Assembly (NCBI RefSeq): GCF_014645895.1
Contig: NZ_BMMP01000022.1
Location: forward strand, 1-64,000
Reading direction: 5' to 3'
DNA from: Streptomyces daqingensis
Lineage (GTDB): Bacteria > Actinomycetota > Actinomycetes > Streptomycetales > Streptomycetaceae
DNA length: 64,000 nucleotides
In this document: one piece after another, positions 1 to 7,686 of the stretch
How the letters are laid out: each line of letters starts with the position of its first letter
Numbering within the stretch: position 1 is the stretch's first letter
Made by a program: the position numbers and the translations under genes
Notes under the pieces: model-generated
The model's database searches: none
The model's input: the letters and a program-made list of their open reading frames with translations, nothing else
What the model was told of the DNA's origin: nothing

Positions 1-110
1 CGCTGTTGAGTTCTCAAAGAACGGACGCTTCCTTCGCAACCCTTTCACAGGCCACTCCGGGCGCTTCCCTCTCGGTGTTTCCGACTCTATCAGACTCTTG
101 ATCCGACTCG
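1..110 (-). promoter_or_regulatory. rRNA operon leader (16S gene lies left of the window)
   Basis: Read on the minus strand, this stretch carries the two blocks that I recognise from Streptomyces rRNA leaders: TCTGATAGAGTCGGAAAC near 80-100, and TTTGAGAACTCAACAG ending at the window edge. The latter belongs to the antitermination and 16S-processing leader of actinobacterial rrn operons. The mature 16S gene should therefore begin a short way left of base 1, transcribed leftwards. The assignment rests on recall of the leader sequence; no rRNA sequence itself is inside the window. Confidence 0.75.
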
Positions 111-364
111 TTTCCGAGCGGTGGACCCGTAAATCCGATTTCCCCGGCCGGCGGGGGCGCCTTCCGACGCAGCCGCCACATTACTCGCCATCCCCCAGCG
201 ACTCAAAATCGAGCCACCGGAAACATCCACCGAACCGATTCCATAAGCCACACAGGGCACAACAAAACCAGCCCCGCGAACCGGGGAGACAAACAAACCC
301 AGAGACTGCCGACGAACGGCAAGAGCGTCACCACAAGCACCACGGCTTCGCGGCAACCCGGAGG

Positions 365-393
365 ACAATACGGATCGGGGTCGGCGGTGTCAA
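365..393 (-). promoter_or_regulatory. Consensus promoter, probably for the rRNA operon
   Basis: On the minus strand TTGACA (393-388), a 17-nt spacer and TATTGT (370-365) form a near-consensus housekeeping-sigma promoter. It sits just past the 3' end of the marR-type gene and about 260 nt upstream of the rRNA leader blocks, where streptomycete rrn operons carry several tandem promoters. The DNA between (about 110-364) has no supported gene and is presumably the multi-promoter region. Confidence 0.7.
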
Positions 394-421
394 CCTGCAG
401 CTCGGGGCTTCCCTGGAGGGC

Positions 422-1015
422 TCAGTCGAGGTCGGTCAGACGGCCGCCCGCGTCCGGCTGGGCGTCCTCCACGCGGCGCAGGAGGCGGGTCAGGAGCTCG
501 CCCAGCAGGCCCCTTTCGGAACGTGTGAGGTCCTGGAGAAGGTCCTCCTCGAAGACGGAGGCCTTGCGCATCACCTGGAGCCACTTCTCGCGCCCCTCGT
601 CGGTGATCCCGATGATGACGCGCACCCGGTTGTCCGGGTCGCGCTCGCGGGTGACCAGTCCCTGGGCGAGCATCCGGTCGATGCGGTGGGTCATGGCGGC
701 GGGGGTCAGGCCGAGCCGCTTGGCGATGGTGCCGGGCCAGAGCTGGTACGGCGAGCCCGCCATGACCAGCTCCTTGAGGACCTCCCACTCGGCGTGGCCC
801 AGGCCGAGAGTCACGAGCTGGCGGCCGTACGCCACGTTCATCCGGCGGTCGAGGCGGCTCAGCGCGTTCACGACCTTCTCCACCTGAGGGTCCAGGTCGC
901 GGTATTCGCGCTGGTAGATGGCGATCTGCTCGTCGAGCGAGGGCTGCTGGCCGGCTGCGGATGGCATGCCTGGAGTATCCCACGCGAAGCCGTTCGCCTT
1001 GAAGGCTTGCGCCAT
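422..1015 (-). CDS. MarR-family transcriptional regulator
   Basis: A 197-residue winged-helix regulator. After a short variable N-terminus comes a helical dimerisation segment (about 30-65), then the DNA-binding core containing AKRLGLTPAAMTHRIDRM as recognition helix and the wing RERDPDNRVRVIIGITDEG, typical of MarR proteins that often sense small phenolic or lipophilic ligands. It is divergent from an MFS exporter at 1095, the usual arrangement for a repressor of an efflux pump. A 7-bp-arm palindrome begins 12 nt upstream of the start, so autoregulation is likely. The ATG at 1015 has a purine-rich AAAGAG upstream; an in-frame ATG at 967 has no visible ribosome site. The ligand cannot be told from sequence. 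Confidence 0.88.
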   Translation of the reverse strand: MAQAFKANGFAWDTPGMPSAAGQQPSLDEQIAIYQREYRDLDPQVEKVVNALSRLDRRMNVAYGRQLVTLGLGHAEWEVLKELVMAGSPYQLWPGTIAKRLGLTPAAMTHRIDRMLAQGLVTRERDPDNRVRVIIGITDEGREKWLQVMRKASVFEEDLLQDLTRSERGLLGELLTRLLRRVEDAQPDAGGRLTDLD

Positions 1016-1026
1016 GTACTCTTTAT

Positions 1027-1047
1027 CTTCGAATTTTAGCTTCGAAG
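1027..1047. promoter_or_regulatory. Palindromic operator between marR-type gene and MFS gene
   Basis: CTTCGAA, seven bases, then TTCGAAG: a perfect 7-bp inverted repeat whose arms each contain the palindrome TTCGAA. A third TTCG follows at about 1050. It lies between the two divergent genes and 12 nt from the regulator start, as expected for a MarR dimer site controlling both directions. That the MarR protein binds here is inferred from position and symmetry. Confidence 0.65.
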
Positions 1048-1094
1048 TCTTCGTTCTTCAGGGCTCCCGCTCGGGGGCCTCCGTCCAGAGGTAG

Positions 1095-2450
1095 GTGAGT
1101 GTGACCACGGCGATGAGCGCTGCGCTGCGTCGGATCCAGTGCGGGAACGCGTTGGCGGCATTCGGCAACGGCTTCACCGCACCGTTCCTGTTCGTCTACG
1201 CCTCGCGCGTGCGCGACTTGGGGGAGGGCACCGCGGGTGCGGTGATGGCGGTCTTCGCCGCGGCGGCGCTCGCCGTACTTCCGTTCACGGGGAGGGTGAT
1301 CGACCGGCGGGGCCCCATGCCGGTCGCCTACCTGGGTTCACTTCTCGGTGCGGTGGGCGCGCTGGGCTTCGCCGCGGCGGAGAACGCACTCGGCGTCCTG
1401 GCCTCCTCCGCACTGATGGGTGCGGGGGTCGCGGTGCTCCAGCCGGCCCTGGCGACCATGATCGTGGCCTGCTCCGGCGCCGCGACGCGCTCGCGCGCCT
1501 TCGCCACCCAGTTCTTCCTCAACAACCTCGGGCTCGGGCTCGGCGGTCTCTTCGGCGGGCTGATGGTGGACGAGCACCGTCCCGGGACCTTCACGCTGCT
1601 GTTCGTCATCGAGGCCGCGATGTTCGTGGTGCTGGCCGTGGTGCTCGCGACCGTCCGTCTGCCCCTGACCGGTCCCGCGCACGACAGCCGGACGCCGTCG
1701 CGTCAGGCGGGACCTGCCGCACAGGCCGGGAGCGACTGGCGCGCGCTGTTCCAGGACCGGTCGATGGTGCTGCTGTGCGTGCTCGGGTTCGTGCTGTTCT
1801 TCGCGTGCTACGGACAGTTCGAGTCGGGGCTCTCCGCCTACGCGATCGAGGTCACGCGCATCTCCCCCGCGACGCTCGGCATGGCCCTGGCGGCCAACAC
1901 CGCGGTGATCGTGCTCGCGCAGTACGTCGTGCTGCGGCTGGTTGAGCGTCGCCGGCGCAGCCGGGTCGTCGCGCTCGTCGGCGTCATCTGGGCGGTTGCC
2001 TGGGTGGCCGCCGGAGCGTCGGGGCTCGTACACGGCGCGCAGGCGGTGGCCACTGCTCTGCTCATCGGCACGTACGCGCTGTTCGGCCTGGGCGAGACGA
2101 TGCTCTCCCCCACCGTGGCACCGCTGGTCGCCGACCTGGCGCCCGCCAGGCTGATGGGGCAGTACAACTCGGCTTTCGCTCTGGTGAAGCAGCTGGCGCT
2201 GGCAGTCGGTCCGGCGGTCGGCGGGCTGCTCGCGGCGACGGGTGCCTACGGGCTCTACATCGTGCTGCTCGTGGGCTGTTCGCTGGGCGTGAGCGTCCTC
2301 GCGTTGTGGCTCGGCAGGAGGCTGACCCCCGTGCAGGACCGGCCGTACCGGTCCGTCGTCGTGGCGGGGCGGAGCGAGACGGCCGACGACCTCGCGCACG
2401 GGCAGGGCGCGCCGGTGAAGGAGCACGCGCTGGCGGCGTCCGGGAACTGA
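1095..2450 (+). CDS. MFS transporter (probable drug efflux)
   Basis: A 451-residue protein with alternating hydrophobic helices, consistent with a 12-helix major facilitator. The loop after helix 2 carries GRVIDRRGPMPVAY, matching the MFS signature GxxxDRxGRR. A hydrophilic central loop (about 195-215) separates the two halves, and the C-terminal ~40 residues are a charged cytoplasmic tail. Proton-coupled export of a small molecule is the family role; the substrate is unknown. AGAGG at 1087 lies very close to the GTG at 1095, so the GTG at 1101 may be the true start. It is divergent from the MarR regulator and ends 13 nt from the convergent phosphatase gene. Confidence 0.85.
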   Translation: MSVTTAMSAALRRIQCGNALAAFGNGFTAPFLFVYASRVRDLGEGTAGAVMAVFAAAALAVLPFTGRVIDRRGPMPVAYLGSLLGAVGALGFAAAENALGVLASSALMGAGVAVLQPALATMIVACSGAATRSRAFATQFFLNNLGLGLGGLFGGLMVDEHRPGTFTLLFVIEAAMFVVLAVVLATVRLPLTGPAHDSRTPSRQAGPAAQAGSDWRALFQDRSMVLLCVLGFVLFFACYGQFESGLSAYAIEVTRISPATLGMALAANTAVIVLAQYVVLRLVERRRRSRVVALVGVIWAVAWVAAGASGLVHGAQAVATALLIGTYALFGLGETMLSPTVAPLVADLAPARLMGQYNSAFALVKQLALAVGPAVGGLLAATGAYGLYIVLLVGCSLGVSVLALWLGRRLTPVQDRPYRSVVVAGRSETADDLAHGQGAPVKEHALAASGN

Positions 2451-2463
2451 CCGGCCAGCGCGG

Positions 2464-4605
2464 CTACGGGGTCGGCAGGGCGAACTCGCACCACACGGAC
2501 TTGCCGCCCCCCGGCGTCCTGCGCGACCCCCACGTCGAGGCGACGGTGGCGACGATGGAGATGCCGCGGCCGGCCTCGTCCACGGGTTCGGCGCGGCGGC
2601 GGCGCGGCAAGTGGTCGTCGCCGTCGGTGACTTCCACGATCAGGCGACGGTCCGTGCGCCGCAGCCGCAGCCGCATGGGCGGGATGCCGTGCTGCAGCGA
2701 GTTGGCGACGAGTTCGCTGGCGGCGAGGACGCCGAGATCCTGCAGTTCCCTCGGGAAGCGCCACGACGAGAGCACCCCGGTGGCGAACGCGCGTGCGCGC
2801 GGGGCCGCTTCGGTGCCGCCGAGCAGGTCGAGGGCCGCGTTGTGGAAGAGCTCGGCGTCGGGACCCGTACGGGCCGGGTGCTCCATGACGAGGACGGCCA
2901 CGTCGTCGTCGTGTTCGGCGGTGATGCCGAGGGAGCGCAGGAGCCGGTCGCAGACGATGTCGGGCGACCCCGTCGCTCCGGCGAAGGCCCGTTCGAGCGT
3001 GAGGACGCCGGTGTCGATGTCGGCGTCGCGGCGTTCGACAAGACCGTCGGTGTAGAGAACAGCGGAAGAGCCGGGGTCGAACGGCAGGGAGCGGGAGACG
3101 TGCGCCCAGCCGCCCGTGCCCAGCGGCGGTCCTGTCGGCTCGGCTGCCCGGTGAACACCGCCGTCGGCGTCACGGACGATGATCGGCGGATGGCCTGCGG
3201 AGGCGTAGTGCAGGAGGCCTTCGTTCGGATCGTGCACTGCGTAGACACAGGTGGCGATCTGGCTGGCGTCGATCTCCGCGGCGAGGCCGTCGAGCAGTTG
3301 CACGACCTCGTGCGGGGGGAGGTCCAGCCGCGCGTAGGCCCGTACAGCCGTACGGAGTTGGCCCATCACGGCTGCGGCGCGCACTCCCCGTCCCATGACA
3401 TCGCCGATGACGAGGGCGGTACGGCCGGCGCCGAGGGTGATGACGTCGTACCAGTCACCGCCGACGGCTGCTTCCGTCCCGCCCGGCTGGTAGGTGGCGG
3501 CGACGCGGAGGTCGTCTGGCTGTTCGAGTTCCTGCGGCAGCAGGCTGCGCTGCAGCGTGACGGCGGCCTCCCGCTGGCGGCGTTCGCTGACCCGCAGCCG
3601 CTCTGCCGCCTCCACCTGGTCCGTGACGTCGGCGGCGAAGATCAGCACGCCGTTCTCGCTGTCCGCGGTGATGGGCGTACAGGTGAACGTGTAGAAGGCG
3701 TCCTTGGGTTCGCGCCCCTCACGTGCGTCACGCGCGTTCGGCTGTTCGCGGGAGATTCCGGCACGCGGGACGCGCCGTGACTTCACAGTGCGCGGCTTCC
3801 CGCTGCGCAGGACCTGGTCCATGAGGGGCAGCAGACCCAGTTCGACGAGTTCCGGCAGGGCGTCGCGAGCCGCGTCGCCCTGTGCGCGAGGCCCGAAGAC
3901 GGCTCTGTAGGCGTCGTTGACGTAAGCGATGCGGTGCTCGGGGCCGTGGACGACAGCGGCGAGAGCGGGAACCTGACCCAGCAGATCGTGCACGGACAGG
4001 GCGTCGAGGCTGCGCGTCACCCGGGCACTCGGGCTCTTGCCGCCTGCGGGTGCCGCGAGTGCCGCGGCGGATGCCGCTCTACGGTCGACCGTGGCGAGCG
4101 GCCCCTCCCCTGGGCCCTGGGCTGGTGCGGGCAGGCCGCCCACGGGCGGGTGCGTCGTACTGTCCGCGCCGGTTTCGTCGCCATGGGCGGAAGAAGCCGG
4201 ATCAGCCGCTGTGTCGACGCCCGCGGGTGCAGTGGACGTCAGGCGCTCCCCTCGCGCTGCCGGAACAGTTCTCGTGCAGTCAGCGGCGACGCCGTCAGTG
4301 CCCTCCCTGTCGCAGGAGGCGGCGCTTTCCTCCGCTTCCTCCGCGGAGGTGCCCCCGTCCTCGGGACGTTCGGGCGCCTCGCGCTCGGACGCCTGCTGCG
4401 CCTGCGCTGCCGCCCGGGCGGCCCGGGCGGCTGAGGTGCGCCGCTGAGTGCCGGGCAGTCGGGCGCTCCAGCGCGTGAAATTCACGGTCGTCCGATTCCT
4501 CGTGTTGTCCGGAAGACGGCCGTCCGCGGGGCCGTCGTACTGCTCACTCTGTGCGGATGCGAGCCCACCCATGGTCACATGTTCCGCGGAGTGCAAGGGG
4601 GTCAC
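2464..4605 (-). CDS. PAS - SpoIIE-type PP2C phosphatase - HATPase fusion
   Basis: A 713-residue cytoplasmic protein with three recognisable parts. Residues 1-200 are disordered and Ala/Glu-rich. A PAS domain covers about 201-330. A PPM/SpoIIE serine phosphatase (about 360-575) shows GGDWYD at 382 and GDVMGRG at 401, which carry metal-binding aspartates, then SAGHPP at 469 and YTDGLVE at 518. An RsbW-like HATPase (about 595-710) shows ELVANSLQHG with the Mg-ATP asparagine and the GRGI lid. Such fusions dephosphorylate anti-anti-sigma factors and can bind sigma factors or STAS proteins, linking a PAS signal to partner switching. No STAS or sigma-B gene is adjacent. The GTG start at 4605 lacks a good ribosome site; an in-frame ATG lies about 36 nt downstream. 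Confidence 0.88.
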   Translation of the reverse strand: MTPLHSAEHVTMGGLASAQSEQYDGPADGRLPDNTRNRTTVNFTRWSARLPGTQRRTSAARAARAAAQAQQASEREAPERPEDGGTSAEEAEESAASCDREGTDGVAADCTRTVPAARGERLTSTAPAGVDTAADPASSAHGDETGADSTTHPPVGGLPAPAQGPGEGPLATVDRRAASAAALAAPAGGKSPSARVTRSLDALSVHDLLGQVPALAAVVHGPEHRIAYVNDAYRAVFGPRAQGDAARDALPELVELGLLPLMDQVLRSGKPRTVKSRRVPRAGISREQPNARDAREGREPKDAFYTFTCTPITADSENGVLIFAADVTDQVEAAERLRVSERRQREAAVTLQRSLLPQELEQPDDLRVAATYQPGGTEAAVGGDWYDVITLGAGRTALVIGDVMGRGVRAAAVMGQLRTAVRAYARLDLPPHEVVQLLDGLAAEIDASQIATCVYAVHDPNEGLLHYASAGHPPIIVRDADGGVHRAAEPTGPPLGTGGWAHVSRSLPFDPGSSAVLYTDGLVERRDADIDTGVLTLERAFAGATGSPDIVCDRLLRSLGITAEHDDDVAVLVMEHPARTGPDAELFHNAALDLLGGTEAAPRARAFATGVLSSWRFPRELQDLGVLAASELVANSLQHGIPPMRLRLRRTDRRLIVEVTDGDDHLPRRRRAEPVDEAGRGISIVATVASTWGSRRTPGGGKSVWCEFALPTP

Positions 4606-4702
4606 ATTGGATCACGCATCGTCACCCATGAGACCACCCGGCGGGATCTCCGCGAGGTGCCCCGACCGGCCCGAGCTGTGCCGCAGCCCTCTGGGCGGAG
4701 GC

Positions 4703-6151
4703 TTACTCTCCGTTGCCACGCCGCTCTGCGCCGGCGGCGCTCTCGAACTCCGCACGCGGATGTTCGAGCGATCCCAGTGAGACGATCTCGCGCTTGAACA
4801 GCCCCGCCAGCGTCCACTCGGCGAGCACACGCACCTTCCTGTTGAACGTGGGCACGCGGCTGAGGTGGTAGACCCGGTGCATGAACCACGCCGGGTAGCC
4901 CTTCAGTTTGCGCCCGTAGACATGCGCGACGCCCTTGTGCAGGCCGAGGGAGGCGACGGAGCCCGCGTAAGCGTGACGGTAATCGCTCGACGGCTCACCC
5001 CGTAGCGTGGCGGCGAGATTGTCCGCCAGCAACCTGGCCTGCCGCACCGCGTGCTGGGCGTTGGGCGCGCAGACGGCGCCGTCGGTTCCCTTCTCCCGTG
5101 CGGCCAGGTCCGGCACAGCCGCCGCGTCCCCCGCGGACCAGGCGTGCTCGACGCCGTCGACCTTCAGCCGGGCGGTGCACTGGAGCCGGCCCCGTTCGGT
5201 CAGAGGCAGCCCGGCCGCCTGGAGGACGGGGTGCGGCTTGACTCCGGCCGTCCAGACGAGCGTCCGGGCGGGGTGGCGGGACCCGTCACTCAATACGGCC
5301 ACCCTGTTCTCGCAGGAGTCCAGACGGGTGCCGAGCCGCACGTCGATGTTGCGGGCCCGCAGTTCGCGCAGTGCGTGACGCCCCATCTCCTCGCCGACCT
5401 CGGGAAGAATCTTCTCCGCTGCCTCGACGAGGATGAACTTCAGCTCCCCCGCGCGGACGTTGTGGTAGTAGCGGCAGGCGTACCGCGCCATGTCCTCCAG
5501 CTCGGCCAGCGCCTCGACCCCGGCGTAGCCTCCGCCGACGAAGACGAACGTGAGCGCGGCGTCGCGCACTTCGGGATCGCGGGTGGACGACGCGATGTCG
5601 AGCTGTTCCAGCACGTGGTTGCGCAGCCCGATGGCCTCCTCGACCGTCTTGAAGCCGATGCCGTGCTCGGCGAGTCCGGGCACGGGAAGGGTGCGCGACA
5701 CGGAGCCGGGCGCCAGCACCAGTTCGGTGTACGGGATCTCGACCGGTCCCGAGCCCTCCTCCTCCCCCGCGAGCGTCTTGACGTGGGCCACTCGTCGCTC
5801 GTGGTCGACGGAGACTGCCTCACCGATGACGAGGCGGCACCCCTTCAGGACCCGCCGCAAGGGAACGACCACGTGCCGCGGGGAGATGGATCCGGCCGCC
5901 GCTTCGGGGAGGAACGGCTGATAAGTCATGTAGGGCTCGGGGCTGACCACGACGATCTCGACGCCGGCGCCGAGATCGTCTCCCGGGGTCCGGCCCGAGT
6001 CCAGGCGGAGGCCGTCCCCGTCGCTCCGTCCGGGTGCTACGCCCTTGAGCTGGTGCTTCAGCCTCCGCTGGAGGCGGAGGGCGGCGTACATGCCGACGTA
6101 GCCGCCCCCGATCACGAGAATGCGCGCGGATTCGTTCTTCGCCTTCGTCAC
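4703..6151 (-). CDS. ndh: Type II NADH dehydrogenase-like FAD oxidoreductase
   Basis: A 482-residue pyridine-nucleotide-disulphide-fold flavoprotein. The N-terminal FAD-binding ILVIGGGYVGMYAA and the central NAD(H)-binding FVFVGGGYAGVEALAEL are the two expected GxGxxG sites. WSAGDAAAVPD is the second FAD contact, and the basic C-terminal region (KLKGYPAWFMHRVYHL) looks like the membrane-associating tail of NDH-2 enzymes. The role is non-proton-pumping transfer of electrons from NADH to menaquinone at the inner face of the membrane. The GTG at 6151 is chosen because GGACGG lies just upstream and it begins right before the FAD motif; an upstream extension to 6259 lacks family similarity. It is divergent from atrA, the same neighbour order I recall in S. 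coelicolor. Confidence 0.85.
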   Translation of the reverse strand: MTKAKNESARILVIGGGYVGMYAALRLQRRLKHQLKGVAPGRSDGDGLRLDSGRTPGDDLGAGVEIVVVSPEPYMTYQPFLPEAAAGSISPRHVVVPLRRVLKGCRLVIGEAVSVDHERRVAHVKTLAGEEEGSGPVEIPYTELVLAPGSVSRTLPVPGLAEHGIGFKTVEEAIGLRNHVLEQLDIASSTRDPEVRDAALTFVFVGGGYAGVEALAELEDMARYACRYYHNVRAGELKFILVEAAEKILPEVGEEMGRHALRELRARNIDVRLGTRLDSCENRVAVLSDGSRHPARTLVWTAGVKPHPVLQAAGLPLTERGRLQCTARLKVDGVEHAWSAGDAAAVPDLAAREKGTDGAVCAPNAQHAVRQARLLADNLAATLRGEPSSDYRHAYAGSVASLGLHKGVAHVYGRKLKGYPAWFMHRVYHLSRVPTFNRKVRVLAEWTLAGLFKREIVSLGSLEHPRAEFESAAGAERRGNGE

Positions 6152-6291
6152 CCGTCCATGACGCACCCGCGAGAGGTGGTTTGTCCACAGGCTCAGGGAA
6201 TCGTGTGACTGGCGGAAGCTATCTCTCCGTTTCCCTCCGGCACTCGCACACATTTCCATAACCGCAGGTCAGATCCGCGTGCAGGAGACAC

Positions 6292-6306
6292 TGAATGAAG
6301 TATTCC
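6292..6306. promoter_or_regulatory. AtrA-like palindrome in the ndh-atrA intergenic region
   Basis: TGAATGAAGTATTCC contains the inverted repeat GAAT-N5-ATTC. Sites bound by AtrA, as I recall them, have the form GGAAT-N5-(A/G)TTCC, so this half-perfect match between atrA and ndh suggests auto- or cross-regulation. This is inference from motif and position only. Confidence 0.4.
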
Positions 6307-6494
6307 GGAAACTCCCGTAAGGCCGGGTTCCCCTTTGCGGGGCAGCTGTGAACCCACCCCTTCTCTCTCGACCAGCGTTTGAACTATCTTCGTGACGTCG
6401 GGGGAGCGGTGCTTGACGACTGCGGTTCCAGCAACCCCGGCCGCAACAGCGCAAGGGTCTCCGGGGGGAGACTTGATGACCGGGGGAAAAAATT

Positions 6495-7421
6495 ATGCGC
6501 ATTCAGGGTATTCACGGCTCTCATTCGGTTGCCGCTGCCATGGCGGCGGTGCCTGACAACGGGAGCCAGGGGGCGGGCCACGGAGTCAGCGGACCCGGCG
6601 CCGTGAACACGGCGTCCGGCGGCCTGCACGGAGCCGGCATCTCCGACGGCGCCGCAGAGGCAGCCGGCGTTCCGCGCTCCACTCCGCTGCGCGTGGACGC
6701 GCAGCGGAACCTCGAGCACGTGCTGCGGGCCGCGCGGGAGGTCTTCGGGGAGCTGGGTTACGGCGCCCCCATGGAGGACGTGGCCCGCCGGGCACGCGTC
6801 GGCGTGGGAACCGTCTACCGCCGCTTCCCCAGCAAGGACGTACTCGTCCGCCGCATCGCGGAGGAGGAGACCGCGCGCCTCACCGAACAGGCGCGGGCGG
6901 CACTGGCCCAGGAGGACGAACCGTGGTCCGCGCTCTCCCGCTTCCTGCGGGCGTCGGTGGCCTCGGGAGCCGGGCGGCTGCTGCCGCCCCGGATACTCCG
7001 GGCGGACGGATGGAGCACGGACGCGACGGCAGTGGACAGCGCGGCGCGGCTGCCGCAGCAGCGTCAGGCCGAGTACGGGACGGAGCAGGGCTCGGGGCTG
7101 AGGCTTGTGCCTGACAGCTCCGGCATCCCGTCGCAGCAGCCTCAGCACGGGCTTTCGCAGCAGCCGGGCGAAGCGCCGGTCGGGCAGCTCGGAGAGTTCG
7201 AGGAGGAGTCCGGCTGCGCGGAGCTGCTGGGCATGGTCGGCCAGCTGGTGCAACGAGCCCGTGACGCGGGTGAGTTGCGTGCCGATGTCACCGTCGGCGA
7301 CGTCCTCCTGGTGATAGCCACTGCCGCGCCCTCGCTTCCGGACGCCGTCCAGCAGGCGGCGGCGTCACGGCGGTTGCTCGACATACTCCTCGAAGGGCTC
7401 CGCCCCCGGCAGAGGGCGTAA
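6495..7421 (+). CDS. atrA: TetR-family regulator, AtrA orthologue
   Basis: A 308-residue TetR protein. The N-terminal 60 residues are low complexity. The HTH follows (LRAAREVFGELGYGAPMEDV, then ARRARVGVGTVYRRFPSKD with the recognition helix), and then a ligand domain with a Gln/Gly-rich loop (about 175-230) that would be outside the fold. The HTH and the C-terminus (SLPDAVQQAAASRRLLDILLEGLR) match my memory of AtrA, the TetR protein that activates the actinorhodin and streptomycin pathway regulators and the N-acetylglucosamine transporter gene. Flanking ndh and sigma-like genes agree with that identity. GGGGGA sits about 8 nt before the ATG. The interdomain insertion is longer than I remember for other AtrA proteins. 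Confidence 0.82.
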   Translation: MRIQGIHGSHSVAAAMAAVPDNGSQGAGHGVSGPGAVNTASGGLHGAGISDGAAEAAGVPRSTPLRVDAQRNLEHVLRAAREVFGELGYGAPMEDVARRARVGVGTVYRRFPSKDVLVRRIAEEETARLTEQARAALAQEDEPWSALSRFLRASVASGAGRLLPPRILRADGWSTDATAVDSAARLPQQRQAEYGTEQGSGLRLVPDSSGIPSQQPQHGLSQQPGEAPVGQLGEFEEESGCAELLGMVGQLVQRARDAGELRADVTVGDVLLVIATAAPSLPDAVQQAAASRRLLDILLEGLRPRQRA

Positions 7422-7686
7422 CGCCGCCGTCAGAGGGCGCGACGCCGCAGGCCACGGCGGTGGCCGCCGCCTCGGCAGAGATCGCCACTACCGGACCGAT
7501 CGCCTCACACGCCCGGAATGCGTGGATTCAGACCGCGATTCCCCTCGGACGGGTGACTGATCCGGCGTAGCGATCACTGCTCGTCAACGCTGTGCCAGTC
7601 TTGCCCGGGACTTGGCTGCGACAGCGTGTGCGGGGGCCACTGCGATGGGTGCTGAGGAGCGGGAGGATCTCGGGAGGCCCGTGAAC

